The position numbers and the translations under genes are program-made. From contig JASXTE010000002.1 in the NCBI GenBank assembly GCA_030280995.1, positions 26,199,683 through 26,263,682 on the forward strand: a stretch of 64,000 nucleotides of DNA. The letters are read 5' to 3'. Of the stretch, positions 21,058-32,402 are shown in pieces. The stretch is from Hemileia vastatrix (taxonomy: Eukaryota > Basidiomycota > Pucciniomycetes > Pucciniales > Zaghouaniaceae). Positions within the stretch are counted from its first letter, which is position 1; every line of letters begins with the position of its first letter. A model generated the notes under the pieces. It was given only the letters and a program-made list of their open reading frames with translations. It searched no databases and had not been told where the DNA came from.

Positions 21058-22392
21058 CTAAATCTCCCAATGTGCTAGTGTGATTGGAAGAATTTTTTCC
21101 CTTACACCAGCAGTTTGAGAAGCAGAAGTGTTAAATAAACTGGAAAATGTTTCAACTTCTTCATCTTCATACAACTCTAACCATTTATTATTGAGGTTAG
21201 TCAGTAGATTATGAAGTATAGTATAGCAAAGTGTCCAGTTTATCACTGCCTCCATTATGGATTTATCTCTAAGAGGACTTATTAATTCCCTTAAACTAGC
21301 AAAATTACCTTTCAAGATTCTGATAGATTGTTCAATAAGGACTCTTGAATTATCCCAATGATTGTTGAACTCGGCATTTTGGCTGTCTTCTGAAGCTGTT
21401 CCCTGAAAATTGGGAAGTACATACTTTCAATTCACATCAACAGAATATTCCTGAAGATACTGATCTTCATCAAAGAATTTTTCAGGTTCTTTTGAAATTT
21501 GTATTTTTTCTTTGGGAGGTTTAAGAGTCATGAAATGATCCAGGACAGCCAGCAAAGAAAAAGATGAATGTTTTGTTGATGTCATATATAAGCTGAACAG
21601 AAATTGAAGATATAGTCATTTGTCTTAATATCAAGAAGAATGAATGGAATTTAGAAATAAGCTACCTCATTTCTCAGTCAAAGTAATTTTTCCTACCTTG
21701 AGCAGGTTTCTAACTCAAAGGAATTGTAGTACCATTAACCAAGCCAATAAATCCTGGGAAACCCTCTGTTTTTATAACCTGAGATAATTCAAGTCTCTCT
21801 TCTACTGTTGGCCAGGTAAGAAGTTGAGATTCCAAGGAGTTGCTTACAGTGATACATTTTTTTGTATAAGTGTTAACAGAACCATATCCTAAATCAAAGA
21901 AATTTTCCAAATGTTTCAAGGCAGCTCCATTACTATTGGAACCCAAATGACATAGTGTGACTGCCAATTGAATGGAAGGATCATGTTTTTGTTTTTGAGA
22001 ATTGTTTTGAAACAATGGGTAATTCTGAATAAGCTCAACCAATTTAAAGAAACATTCCTGGGAAGTCCTGAATAGCTGTCTAAAACTGGGTGCAGATAGG
22101 TTTAGGATTGTTTGGATGGTGTACTTGGGGCTTTCTTGGAAGATTGTAACATTTCCTGGCCATTTTTGATAATAAAACCAAAATCTTCTTCAAGATCAGA
22201 ATCAGAATCACAATTAGAGTCCAAGAGCGTATCCAGAGCTATGAAAGTTGTTGCTTGATGTAGTTTATCATGATATGAGAGTGAGGAAGGCATGACTCTT
22301 ATATGGTAAAAAAATATATACAATGTACAATGCTTTGAGCTATAAAGTGTTATGCTGTGGAGTGCTGCATATGAATGGGATGATTCTGACAA
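21058..22392 (-). pseudogene. PIF/Harbinger DDE transposase, broken
   Basis: Minus-strand frames joined in order give SFRQLFRTSQECFFKLVELI, then IQLAVTLCHLGSNSNGAA, FDLGYGSVNTYTKKC, TWPTVEERLELSQVIKTEGF and GFIGLVNGTTIPL (about 21715). Then come GCPGSFHDS (about 21540) and SRVLIEQSIRILKGNFASL with LHNLL near the C terminus (21330-21200). This is the order of the DDE_Tnp_4 nuclease of PIF/Harbinger elements. The first catalytic aspartate (VDGT in the family) is Asn here, and stops and frame shifts separate the blocks. The 22102-22392 frame, with an acidic CDSDSDLEEDFG, is the likely N terminus. The protein cannot be active. Confidence 0.75.
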
Positions 22393-24289
22393 CTTAGTGA
22401 AATGGGACTTTATGGTGAAATCAGTACTTTTGGCTGAGAAAGTGTAGATTTGAGTGAAGTAAGTGACTTATTTCACTTTTGAAATTTAACAGTGGTGGGG
22501 CTAGTGTGTTTCCACAATCTGCACATAGATAAGTGTGGATTTGCCAGAACTGACACCCCCCAATAGTGAGGTTATTGAGTCAACTAGGAGCAATGGGAAG
22601 AGGAGTATTAATATGCTTCTATAGTTTTTATTTTATTTTATTTCCACCCAATTTTGTTGAATAAAAAGTTAATTTTTTGTTTGTCTTTTAAGCTAAAAGT
22701 CTTCATTAGTATAAGTTATGCGTACTCAAATGGGTGACTGATGAGTTAAATTATATTTTTAATTATTTTTCCGCTATTTATAATGAAATATATTACTGCC
22801 CTATTAGAAATTACTTTTCAGTGAATCTTGATAGATTAGTTTCTGGATCCTCTTACAGGTTCTCCAAGCCCTGAATTATTTAGTTTTAATCAAATATCTT
22901 GATCTCTTGGCACCTTGAAGTTTGACTTAAATTTCTCAAGGCTTAATTTGAGCGCCACTCAGTTTGAGTTATTTTCACTTCAATTGTTTGAGGAGGTCCT
23001 GTATTAGCTTTACATCAAGCCCATAAAATTATTGTGCTAAAAAATATCTTAAAATACCCATATAAACAATATAAAAGTAATGTAAAACTGACATAACTAT
23101 CATAGAAACACACCCCAGTCATTAAAAAGGAAAGAAATGATTGAAACACAAGATGCTTAATTGATTGAGTTACTAGAATGAATGTGTCTTCCATGTCATC
23201 ATACTTATCAAAACAGCCGGGCGTCTCAAATATGCCACATGATTAAATTCATTTTTTGCAGTCAAAATATAATCAAAAACTCAAAGTTTAGGTTCTACAA
23301 GAGAAATTTTTTAGGACCAATACTTATGATCAAGGAAATTTTATTAATGGTTAATCTTATACAAAAAAAAAAAGATGGGTTTTCTGATACTCACCCTATT
23401 CGACACCCCCCTAATAATGATATTTTAGTTTCAGTTCCTTTTCACTAGTTCAAGTCCATTTATTTCTTATTACATTTCACACCTTTCTATTTAATTTTAA
23501 TGGCTCAAAAGTCTAGATAGTCTGGTTTCATATTTCATATTGGGTAACTGCATTGTCGTGAGTGGGGGTTGGTTATTGGGATGGTGGGAACGTCAAGAGA
23601 GGTCAGGAGGTTCAACTTTCTTTTGAGGCTTTGGGAGTCGGGTGCACAGAGCACTACAGTTCCATAGTGAGAGAAAAATAATTAACCTTACTTATTATTG
23701 TGCTCACAAACAAGATTTTAGGGTCTGTTTCGGATTTTGAGGTCAATAGCTTCTCGATGTCGATAAATCTCCTTGACACAACCAACAGAGTACAACGTGG
23801 CAACACGTACGTCTTATGAGGTAATTAGTCACAGACAAAAAAGAAGTCGGAAGAATGAAATTAAAAATTTCGCTATTGAGTCTTAGAGATAAAGAATATG
23901 TCTGAAGGCCAAATACCCGTTGTATGTTTGGGATGTTATTGGGGTGGATCGTCAGCTACAAAATAGGAAGTAGTTTATTGATTGGGGGTGGTCATGAGGC
24001 TGGAATTAATACTAAAGAAAAAAATAAAGAGAAAACCTAACGACTAGTCGGAAAAGCTCTATAAAAATTAAAAAAAAAAAATACTGACGAATTCTATAAT
24101 AAAGTTCATAGGATAATTGTTTTTGTAATCTACGCACCATAACGACCATGGCCTTAAGAAAAAATAGATTAAAGGGGAAAAAAATAGATAAATAGAAGAC
24201 ATAGACCTTCATAATCCTTGCGAATTGCTTTATCTGTCGATTCGCTTTTTAACCCTTGCTTTTGTTTGTAATCTTTGTTATCGAAAAAG
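22393..24289. other. no gene seen; possible Harbinger right terminus
   Basis: TGACACCCCCC at 22549-22560 may be the right terminus of the Harbinger element; a similar GACACCCCCCTAATAATG lies at 23401. Nothing coding is convincing. The last few hundred bases before 24290 hold the glycerol kinase promoter, in which I see no clear TATA box. Confidence 0.35.
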
Positions 24290-26991
24290 ATGCCTAATTT
24301 TGCAGGGTAGGTGACCCATTTCGCCGTGATAAATTTTGGATTTTGTTCTTTCATTCCTTCAATATACAAATTTATTAGTAACAGCTTTACTGAGTATCTG
24401 GCCCGTTAATAGTGCCATTGACTGTGGAACAACATCGGTCCGCTTTATCGTGTTTGATGAAGATGCTGAGATAGTAGCAAGTCACCAGCTAGCATATCCT
24501 CAACGTTGAGTCATCCGCACAATTATATCCATCCGTTGAATTAATAACTATATAAAGAGAGGCTGACATTTGTTTTTCAATCAAATAATACGTTGGTGGG
24601 AATAATTTTCATTCCATCTTCACTATATCACATTTCTACACGGATCCAGATTATCCTCAGCCTGGGTGGCATGAGCAAGACCCTGCTGATTGGATCTCAG
24701 CAATTGATGAATGTATCAGCAAGACAGTCTTGGAACTCGAATCTAAACATTTTTCAGTCCATGATATCAAGTCGGTAGGAATAACAAATCAGAGAGAAAC
24801 TACAGTGGTATGGAATCGTACAAATGGTGAAATCAGTAAGAAGCTTTTCATTTTCATTTTATCATCTTGTTCTAGTATCATTGGAAAGTATTAGTTCCAC
24901 TCAACCGTCTTATCTTTCTTGTGTGTTTCTCTCATGATGACAATGAAAATAACACGACAGTTCACCGTGCTGTCGTCTGGCCTGACACTAGAACTGCTGC
25001 CCTTGTCTCTGAGCTCGCAGGCCAAGTCACCCAGTTTGGCACTGGTGTCCAGCAACTAAAAGAGTCAACTGGCTTAGTGCTTTCAACCTATTTCACTGCC
25101 CTCAAATTCAGATGGCTGGTCGATAATGACGAACTCGTCCGAAAAGCTTACGAGGAAGATAACTTGTTTGTCGGGACTGTGGAAACGTACTTGCTTTGGG
25201 TATGTCAAAAGAGATGCCATTATGGGGTTACACGTTGCCTTGCATTTTGGTTACTTGATTGATTGGGTATTATCAAACTGATGTTGAATCTTCGTTTCAA
25301 CTTTTTATTCTTTTTTGATTAATATTATTCAAAAAACAATTCAGCACTACACTGGAGGAATCGATGGTGGTGCCTTTCTGACAGATTTAACAAATGCGTC
25401 CCGAACAATGTTTATGGATATCAACACTCTCAATTGGTCTCCTGCTTTAATGGAATTTTTTATGTTTGATTCACGAAAATTAGTCAAATTACTCCCTAAA
25501 ATTGTCTCTAATTCTGAAATATATGGACATTTTCAAACTACCGAGTTAAAAGGAATTCCTATTTCCGCCCTTATCGGAGATCAACAGGCTGCATTAGTCG
25601 GAAACCAATGCTTTTTTAAAGGAGACGTCAAGTCTACATATGGAACAGGGTGCTTTATGCTTTACAATTGTGGAAACAAATTAGTTCAAAGCTGTAATGG
25701 TCTTCTAAGCACTGTATGTGTCGTCGTTGACTTGATCCCTATTTCGTCTACTTTTGCATTTTCTTCATATTGGACGTTCAACTAATTTTATATTCTAATA
25801 TACAAATATATTTATGCACCACATTTTCGGAGACACATGACAGCCAGCTTATCAGTTCGGTCCTCAGTCAGATCCTTGCTATGCTTTAGAAGGTTCAATC
25901 GCAGTCGGGGGCTCTTCTGTGGAATGGTAGCTTTTCTCTTATGACTATATGTGTATATGATACAGTAGCACTAAATTTGTGATATCGACAGGCTCAAGGA
26001 TAATTTAGGGTTAATTGAAAAGAGTTCTGAAATTGGTCAGCTAGCTTCACAAGTAGAAAACACTGGAGGTGTGTATTTTGTTACAGGATTCTCGGGACTT
26101 TTTGCGCCTTAGTTGAGTATCTCTTAATGGATGTTATAGATTCTTATATTTTCAAACCACATGCTTATAGCTTCTCGTTTTTAATAGCTGGGATGATACG
26201 GCAACAGGTATGATGATTGGTTTGACAGCCTATACCACGAAGCAGCATATTGCCCGGGCAACTCTCGAAGCTACTTGTTTTCAAACTAAAGCTGTTCTAG
26301 ATGCAATGGATGCCGATGCTCACCAACCTCAACTTTCCGATGCAAAATCTTCTTTTTTAAACGTTTTACAAAAAGATTCACAGAGCATTCGAAGTTTGAA
26401 GGTGGATGGTGGCATGACCAAGAGCGATGTAATGATGCAATTACAAGCTGATATTTTGGGAGTGGATGTGATACGTAACCATATGAACGAGTAAGGGTCC
26501 TCATCGTGATATTTGTAGTATATAAATTTCTTACCACTGTTTACTATTTTCTTTAAACGGTTGCCCAGAGCTACAGCATTGGGAGCTGCTCTCTGTGCAG
26601 CTCATGCCACCGGCTTGTTTGGCTGGAATCTCAACCAGCCTCACACTTTAAAATTCAGAGAAAAATGTAAAGCAACCGTGTTTCAATGCGAGGTGCAGGA
26701 AGATGAGAGAAGGAAGAAATGCGAAGGATGGGAACGAGCGTTAGTATTTCTCAATTTGTTTTAGAATGAAATCAATGTTTTGGTCGGATTCATGTAGCGC
26801 TTAATTGTTAACAACACCTCCATTTCCAACTTTTTTTTTTTAGGGTCAAAAGAGCTAAAGGCTGGCTAACCAGTGATAATGAAAAGGACTTTGACCAACG
26901 CTTACCTGCAGTGCCTTCTTCTAGCTTTGGAAGTTTTTCGACGGTCTCGACACCATTCGACGACACATCAGATAGAGAAGATAAGGCATAA
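24290..26991 (+). CDS. GUT1: glycerol kinase (EC 2.7.1.30), ten exons
   Basis: Phosphorylates glycerol with ATP to glycerol 3-phosphate in the cytosol. Exons inferred from GT-AG sites and protein continuity: 24290-24306, 24413-24504, 24650-24835, 24961-25199, 25345-25713, 25844-25926, 25992-26111, 26188-26490, 26569-26739 and 26844-26991. They join in frame to 575 residues. The start ATG gives [18 protein letters not shown]-kinase motifs in order: phosphate loop DCGTTS (9-14), [11 protein letters not shown] (38-48), NQRET with R85 and E86 for glycerol, VVWPDTRT (102-109), STYF (Y141), DLTNASRT (192-199), GDQQAAL (D257), [11 protein letters not shown] and [10 protein letters not shown]. Oddities: Cys where the family usually has Gln in DQGTTS, and GTTGAG or GTTAGT donors on three introns. 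The C terminus has a Ser/Asp-rich tail. The gene appears intact between transposon blocks. Confidence 0.93.
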
Positions 26992-27704
26992 GCAACAACG
27001 ATAAACTTTTAACTCATTTTTTCAGATAAAAAGTGTAGCATTTAACTCCTTTGAAAAAATTGGTTGAACATGTACTACTTAATACGAACACATGCTATTA
27101 ATAATCCTTACCATAAGAAAAAGGAATACCTAAAACAAATTAAAAAATACCAGAAAAAATAAGAAGAGGATGGATGGCCGCTCTACTATATGGGGGGGTA
27201 TCTTGCATTCCTTGACGAACTTGAATCAATGAACACTTAATGATAATGAATGTAGCTAGATTTAAAGAAACTTTGACTTTTTAATGCAATGTAAAATCAT
27301 CTTTTCAAGTTTTTTTGGGGAGCATTGACATGTAGTAGCATAACTAATCAAAAGATGTGCAAATGTTGCGTGGGGGAAACTTGAACGAGTTATTTACTTA
27401 TTGTAGGATCCCCAGCCGTTTTGGTTGAACGATGTTTGTGTACTCAACCACGCTACTAGACTGATACATACATTTTGTCATCTCTTCAATTTCTCTGATA
27501 CACGTTTCCTAGTTTTATTGGGATATCTATATGTTTTAAACTAATCAGAAAAAAAAAGAATAATAATATATAACTTTAAAATGGAACCAAAGGTTTTTCC
27601 TGGAGAATGATGAGATGATTGATTTTTTCACGGGAAAGTTTTTTCTTTTTCTTTTTCTTTTCATCAAGTTAGATTTTGAAAGTTTTTCTTCTCAACCTTT
27701 TTCT

Positions 27705-27763
<59 letters not shown>

Positions 27764-28362
27764 TGATTTTGGATTTTGGATTTTGGATTTTAGTCAGCAA
27801 TACAAGTGTGATTATATATATATCAAGGTGAAATTACGTGTCATGATAACCTTCATGGGGCTTTCTTACTTTCATATCCTTTTTTTCTTAACGTTTTTTA
27901 TTTTATTTTTTCTCTCTAAAGTTTTATTATTATTTTTCTTAGCATTTCTTGAGAATTTTCTCTTTCTCCGAGTTATCAAATAAGACTACTTACAGGCTCT
28001 GAGAAGTGTACAACAAAAACTAAGTAAAAAAATGCAAAATAAAGATCATTTCATGATCTTTACAATACAGTAAACATATACTCAAGTTACATCAATACCA
28101 ACTAGACACATCTTTTCATTGATCTGAAGTGTAAGAATGAAGCAATATTTGATATCATCCCAATTTATTATTTAATTGGATGGGATCTATAGTGGCCTAT
28201 CTCATCAGCGAGATACTGAATTAATTTGGATTCATACATAGGAGTTATTTTATGTGAATGGATGATTCATGTTAAAGGATTCATTCAAATCTAACTACTT
28301 ACATATTCAAAGCTTGTCTTGTGATTTTTAAATGTGTCCTTTTGCGTACCACTTTTGGAAAC
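26992..28362. other. intergenic; poly-A run
   Basis: 3' flank of glycerol kinase, then sequence with no recognised gene. A pure run of 53 A lies at 27706-27758, followed by TTTTGGATTTTGGATTTTGG. The five bases GAAAC at 28358-28362 are the target duplication of chromovirus 2. Confidence 0.5.
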
Positions 28363-29148
28363 TGTCAGCCAGGCTACTAGACTTAAACAGTAAAATAATT
28401 GATTATTTTACTGAGTTGAAGCCACGCCCCTTCTTCTTACTAATAATTAATTATCTACTTAAGTATTACTTACAATTAACTAGTTAAGTACAATAAGTAG
28501 TATAAATAATTAGTGTAAATAAAATGTCCCCTACAATTTTACTCCCTAACACCGTGCTCAATAGTATAAGTCAATGGGAATAAAATTATAATAAAAAAAC
28601 TTTAAAACAATTATATTACCTCAGTGAGAGATCTGGAATCCCATGAAAGTAATATATAATTAATTAATTATTGTGAAATTAATTGTGACAGTCCAAGGAA
28701 CTCAAACTTTATTGCTAATAAATTTGATGCCCTTGTTGACGTACCAGTTATTTATTTCTTATGTCATATATGTACTCCTTTTTTTTTTGTTATCCTTTTT
28801 CTCACATTCTTACAGTAGATGGTGTAAATTCTGTATATTTTATTCCCTCATGTTTTGCCTATAAAAGGCCTCTTACTTTTTGCTTTTCAAGACATTCCTT
28901 CATCACTTACTTTTATTACTATATTTTACAATATAACACTTATTTCTATATTTTATAACATTAGTACTTACAACAGCATAATTCTAATCTATAATCTATA
29001 TTAATATTTAAATTCTACCTCTTATATTTGAGTAAAACAATCATTTTGATTAAAAAATACGTACTATTTTGTTAAGAGTCCATTTCATCCCTTAAAAACC
29101 TCGTGAAAACCTCAAACCAAGCTTCTAGACCAAAAGGACCCCTTGAAA
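28363..29148 (+). repeat. 5' LTR of chromovirus 2 (LTR-B)
   Basis: A 786-base LTR matching 37353-38153. TATA box TATAAAAGGCC at 28860. The 3' end reads CCCCTTGAAA where the 3' LTR has CCCCTTGACA, so the terminal GACA has mutated in this copy. Confidence 0.93.
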
Positions 29149-30077
29149 ATTGAGAGCCTTTCCGAAGTATCGACGGCGCAACGTTACTTGAGGCGTACAT
29201 CGAAGGGACCATTGGTGTTTGAGTACCTGTAAGGACAAGAGAGCGACAAAAATGACGAACGTCATACGTCACGTGACAAAATTTTTTTGCTGCAAACGGG
29301 AATCGAACCGCGCTCCAAAAATTAGGTTCATATACTGACTAAAAGTCGTATATATTGTGGTAATTATTGATATTACTATTTGTGGGTTACTTTGCACTCT
29401 TCATTTGCCACGTATTTCCTTTTACTCAGCACTCTGTAAGTGGCATTAATTTGCTCATTTTACAGGGGGAGGTGTCTGGTAATTTGGATTTAATTTTATT
29501 ATTATATTTTTTATTTTATTTTTCCTGGTTGACAATAATAGAGCAATAGTGTTCTTAGTCCCAGAAGTAATAAACAATTATATTGTAATATTAATTATTA
29601 TAATTTTCAGTTGACATTTTGTCCTGATTAATTTAAATTTTATTTGTTCCAGTTGACAAATTGTCCTGACAATAATTTTTTTTTAATTAATAAAAATTCA
29701 TATTTGATTAATTCAGTTGACATTAAGTCCTGGTAGTTAAGTGATCAGTTCAATAAAAAAAATTTTTTAATTAATAAAAATTCATATTTAATTACTTCAG
29801 TTGACATTAAGTCCTGGTAATAAATTAGTTGATTTAAATCCTGAAAATAATTAATTAAAATTATTAATAAAATTTTTTAATTTATTTCTTCAGTTGATTA
29901 TATTATAATCCTGGTTTTAAATTATTTTTGAATTAATAAATTAATTTTATTTAGTTGATTTTTATCCTAAAAAGATTTTTTTATTATTATTTTTTATTTT
30001 ATTTCTGTTAAATAAAATTAAAAATAAAGACTAATTCATCTTATTGTCTCTTTTCTTCATTTCAGTTAAATCTTAAA
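29149..30077 (+). other. leader of chromovirus 2
   Basis: Starts ATTGAGAGCCTTTCCGAAG, the likely primer-binding zone. At 29288-29335, TTTGCTGCAAACGGGAATCG followed by AACCGCGC reads as the antisense of a tRNA acceptor and T arm; GGAATCGAACC at 29299-29309 matches the complement of a B box exactly. The rest (29560-29960) is an AT-rich repeat of the form TTCAGTTGACATT..GTCCTGGTAATTAA, about six imperfect units. No gene. Confidence 0.5.
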
Positions 30078-31185
30078 ATGACTGACCAAAGTGGTTCTGC
30101 TGCACGTGAAGAGGAACTAGACTTGATTGATTATGATGAGCCTACTTCTGTAAGTTCTCCTTTAACAAGAAGAATTTCTCAGATTAATAAATCCTTGCCC
30201 CAAACAGGATGTAGAGATGGAAGAAGTGGAAATCCTAGTAAATACAACTCAGGATCAGAAGCCTGTGATAAACCCACCAGAAGAACTTCCAAAAGGCTTC
30301 AGAATAAAAAAGATGCCATTGCCTCAACAGGTAAAGAATCTGTCAACTCACATAAAGGAGTTAAGACAGAAAACTTGAGACTAAAGGCAAGGGTAGATGC
30401 TCTGGAAGAAAAGGTGAGAAAGATAGATACCTTTCTTCAAGAGAAGAAGAAACCTCTTCCTCCCAGGGATCAACAACAATTGGCTCCCCAGTCCCAAGAG
30501 AAGGTGGAAGTATCCAAGTGGCAGTGGGACTGGTTAAACACTCAGTGGAACTACCTGTCTCAAAATCAGCATCAGTTACCTCAGGCAGGTCCGTCAAGAC
30601 CCAGCTAGGTCAACCCCACACCTCCTCACCCCTATCAAGGAGGCAAAAGAAGAAGAAAGCCCAATATGGTCATACCCAGCAAACCCTGGTATGCCCCTCT
30701 ATTGATTCTCAAGTGCCATTTCTTGTAGCTGATTCTGTTCTTTCAGGTAAATCTGAGAGGGAAGAAGAAACCTTGAGACCAGTAGAGGATGGTAGCAGTA
30801 GACAAATAACTCATGTATCTAATCCATTACTTTTAATTGCTACCTCAATGATTAACCCTGATATGGCTGTAATTGATGAAACTCTTGACCCTGAGTTCTA
30901 TGAGAATCTGGAAAGTTACTCAGTTTCCTTATTGAGAAACACTCCAGATGTAGAAAAGATTAATGATGAGTACTTGAGAGATATTATTGCAAAACAAAAC
31001 CATATAATGAACAACATGCAATTGACTCAGAGATATAATAGTTTGTTAACTGATCAGGGTTATCAAGCATTAAGAAGTGAATCACAGAGAGTCTCTGATG
31101 AATTGTCTCATTACAAAGCAAACCATGAAAAGAAAGTTGCTTTATGGCAAAATATAAAAAATGATTTGTCTAAACTGAAAGATAC
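30078..31185 (+). pseudogene. gag N-terminal region of chromovirus 2, with intron and frameshift
   Basis: ATG at 30078 gives MTDQSG..ELDLIDYDEPTS. A phase-0 intron of 58 bases (30150-30207, GTAAGT to AACAG) leads, if spliced, into DVEMEEVEI..PEELPKGFRIKKMPLPQQ. If retained, the frame continues VSSPLTRRIS..RTSKRLQNKKD. A one-base deletion near 30362-30372 shifts both frames together, after which the alternative frame reads ENLRLKARVDALEEK..VEVSKWQWDWLNTQW to a TAG at 30606. The Gag frame resumes about 30365 and runs to the solo LTR insertion (SKLKDT). Both overlapping frames were thus open before the deletion. Confidence 0.75.
30150..30207 (+). other. intron 1 of gag leader, chromovirus 2
   Basis: 58 bases from GTAAGTTCTCC to CAAACAG, after a phase-0 codon, with ATTAATAA as a possible branch site. 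Open when retained. Position and phase match chromovirus 1 (10215-10278). Confidence 0.65.
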
Positions 31186-32397
31186 TGTCAGCCAGGCTAT
31201 TCCAGGAGTCCAATAAATGATATGTAACTTATAAAACCTGAAAGAGTGGGTAAGAATTGTATTTAATGAATATAAATTAATATTTTATTGCATAATAAAA
31301 TTATATAAGTATTTTATTATATACAAGTGTTATATTAATTTTATTGGTTATATAAATTTTTATATACATTTAAATTGAACATAATATAATATATTCTACA
31401 AATAATGGCGCATTTTTATGTATTTAATAATTATAAATTTATATTTAATTAATTGAAGAACATATATTATAATTATAAGTGTAAAATTGACTTATAATAT
31501 AATTAAATTAATTATTTGAATTTATATATTAAATAATACCTTTCATATAATACTAAGCAATAATTAATGACGCTTCTTTTGACCCTTAATTGTGTCAGGA
31601 AAAACCAATTAATTAATTTATACTAAATTGAGATTAATTACATGTTTTGTTGCGTCAAAGTATTTTTTGTTTCACTTAAAATATCCTTAAATCAGACTGT
31701 ACCATCTGTTTGGAATTATTTTTCTCATAGCTCCTATGTTCCAATCTTGTTTAGTTATTCACTATTTTTACTTACTGATTTGGGAATTAATGGCGGGAAA
31801 ATTGGATTCTTAATTGGGGTTTTAATTATTTGTTTCATATTTTTCCCTACATTGTTATGTTTCATTTACTCGTTGATATACTTGTTTTATTCTATTCTAA
31901 TTATTGTATTTACAAATATAGTGGCGCTTCAGAGGACCCATTGCCTATAAAAGGGCCTTGGATAATCCCCTGTAGCCTCATCACTTATTATACACTCAAC
32001 AAATTAAATACAATTTTATTACATTTATATTCTTTTTATTAGTAATACTATTCTAATTAAAATTCTATATAACAATTTAAAGGTTGCTTTAAGTCTGATA
32101 GTAATTAAAAGTGTTTGCCGCGCAGAACCCTTACCTTAAATAATATATTATTAATAAAGCCTAAGTTTTTGTCACCTCTCAAGTTACTCGCCGTTGTTTT
32201 CCTTTTAAATAAATTAAATACTCTATTACAGTTTATTTCTTTTATTTTTTCCCTTGTCCTCCTCCTTTTCTCCTCCTTTTCTCCTCCTTTTCTCCTCCTT
32301 TTCTCCTCCTTTTCTCCTCCTTTTCTCCTCCTTTTCTCCTCCTTTTCTCCTCCCTTTCTCCTCTTTTCCTTATCTTCTTCTAGACGACTGACCGACA
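31186..32397 (+). mobile_element. solo LTR-A inserted in gag of chromovirus 2
   Basis: Begins TGTCAGCCAGGCTATTCCAG and ends GACTGACCGACA. GATAC flanks both sides (31181-31185 and 32398-32402). It is clearly related to the LTR of chromovirus 1 (TATA box at 31946, CGCAGAACCCTTACC block) but diverged. It holds a polypyrimidine array (32255-32360) of about nine 11-base units TTTTCTCCTCC. Removing it and one GATAC restores the gag frame across the site (KLKDTVSACCQEVEIDK). It marks recombination between the LTRs of a former full element. Confidence 0.93.
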
Positions 32398-32402
32398 GAT
32401 AC

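Noticed and set aside
23400..23450. GACACCCCCCTAATAATG as a second Harbinger terminus
   Set aside because: It is in the same orientation as the one at 22549 and has no partner; it may be a fragment, but the evidence is too thin.
24012..24369. Two minus-strand frames of 66 codons upstream of glycerol kinase, one reading [20 protein letters not shown]
   Set aside because: The better one overlaps exon 1 and intron 1 of glycerol kinase on the other strand, has no recognisable family, and is short.
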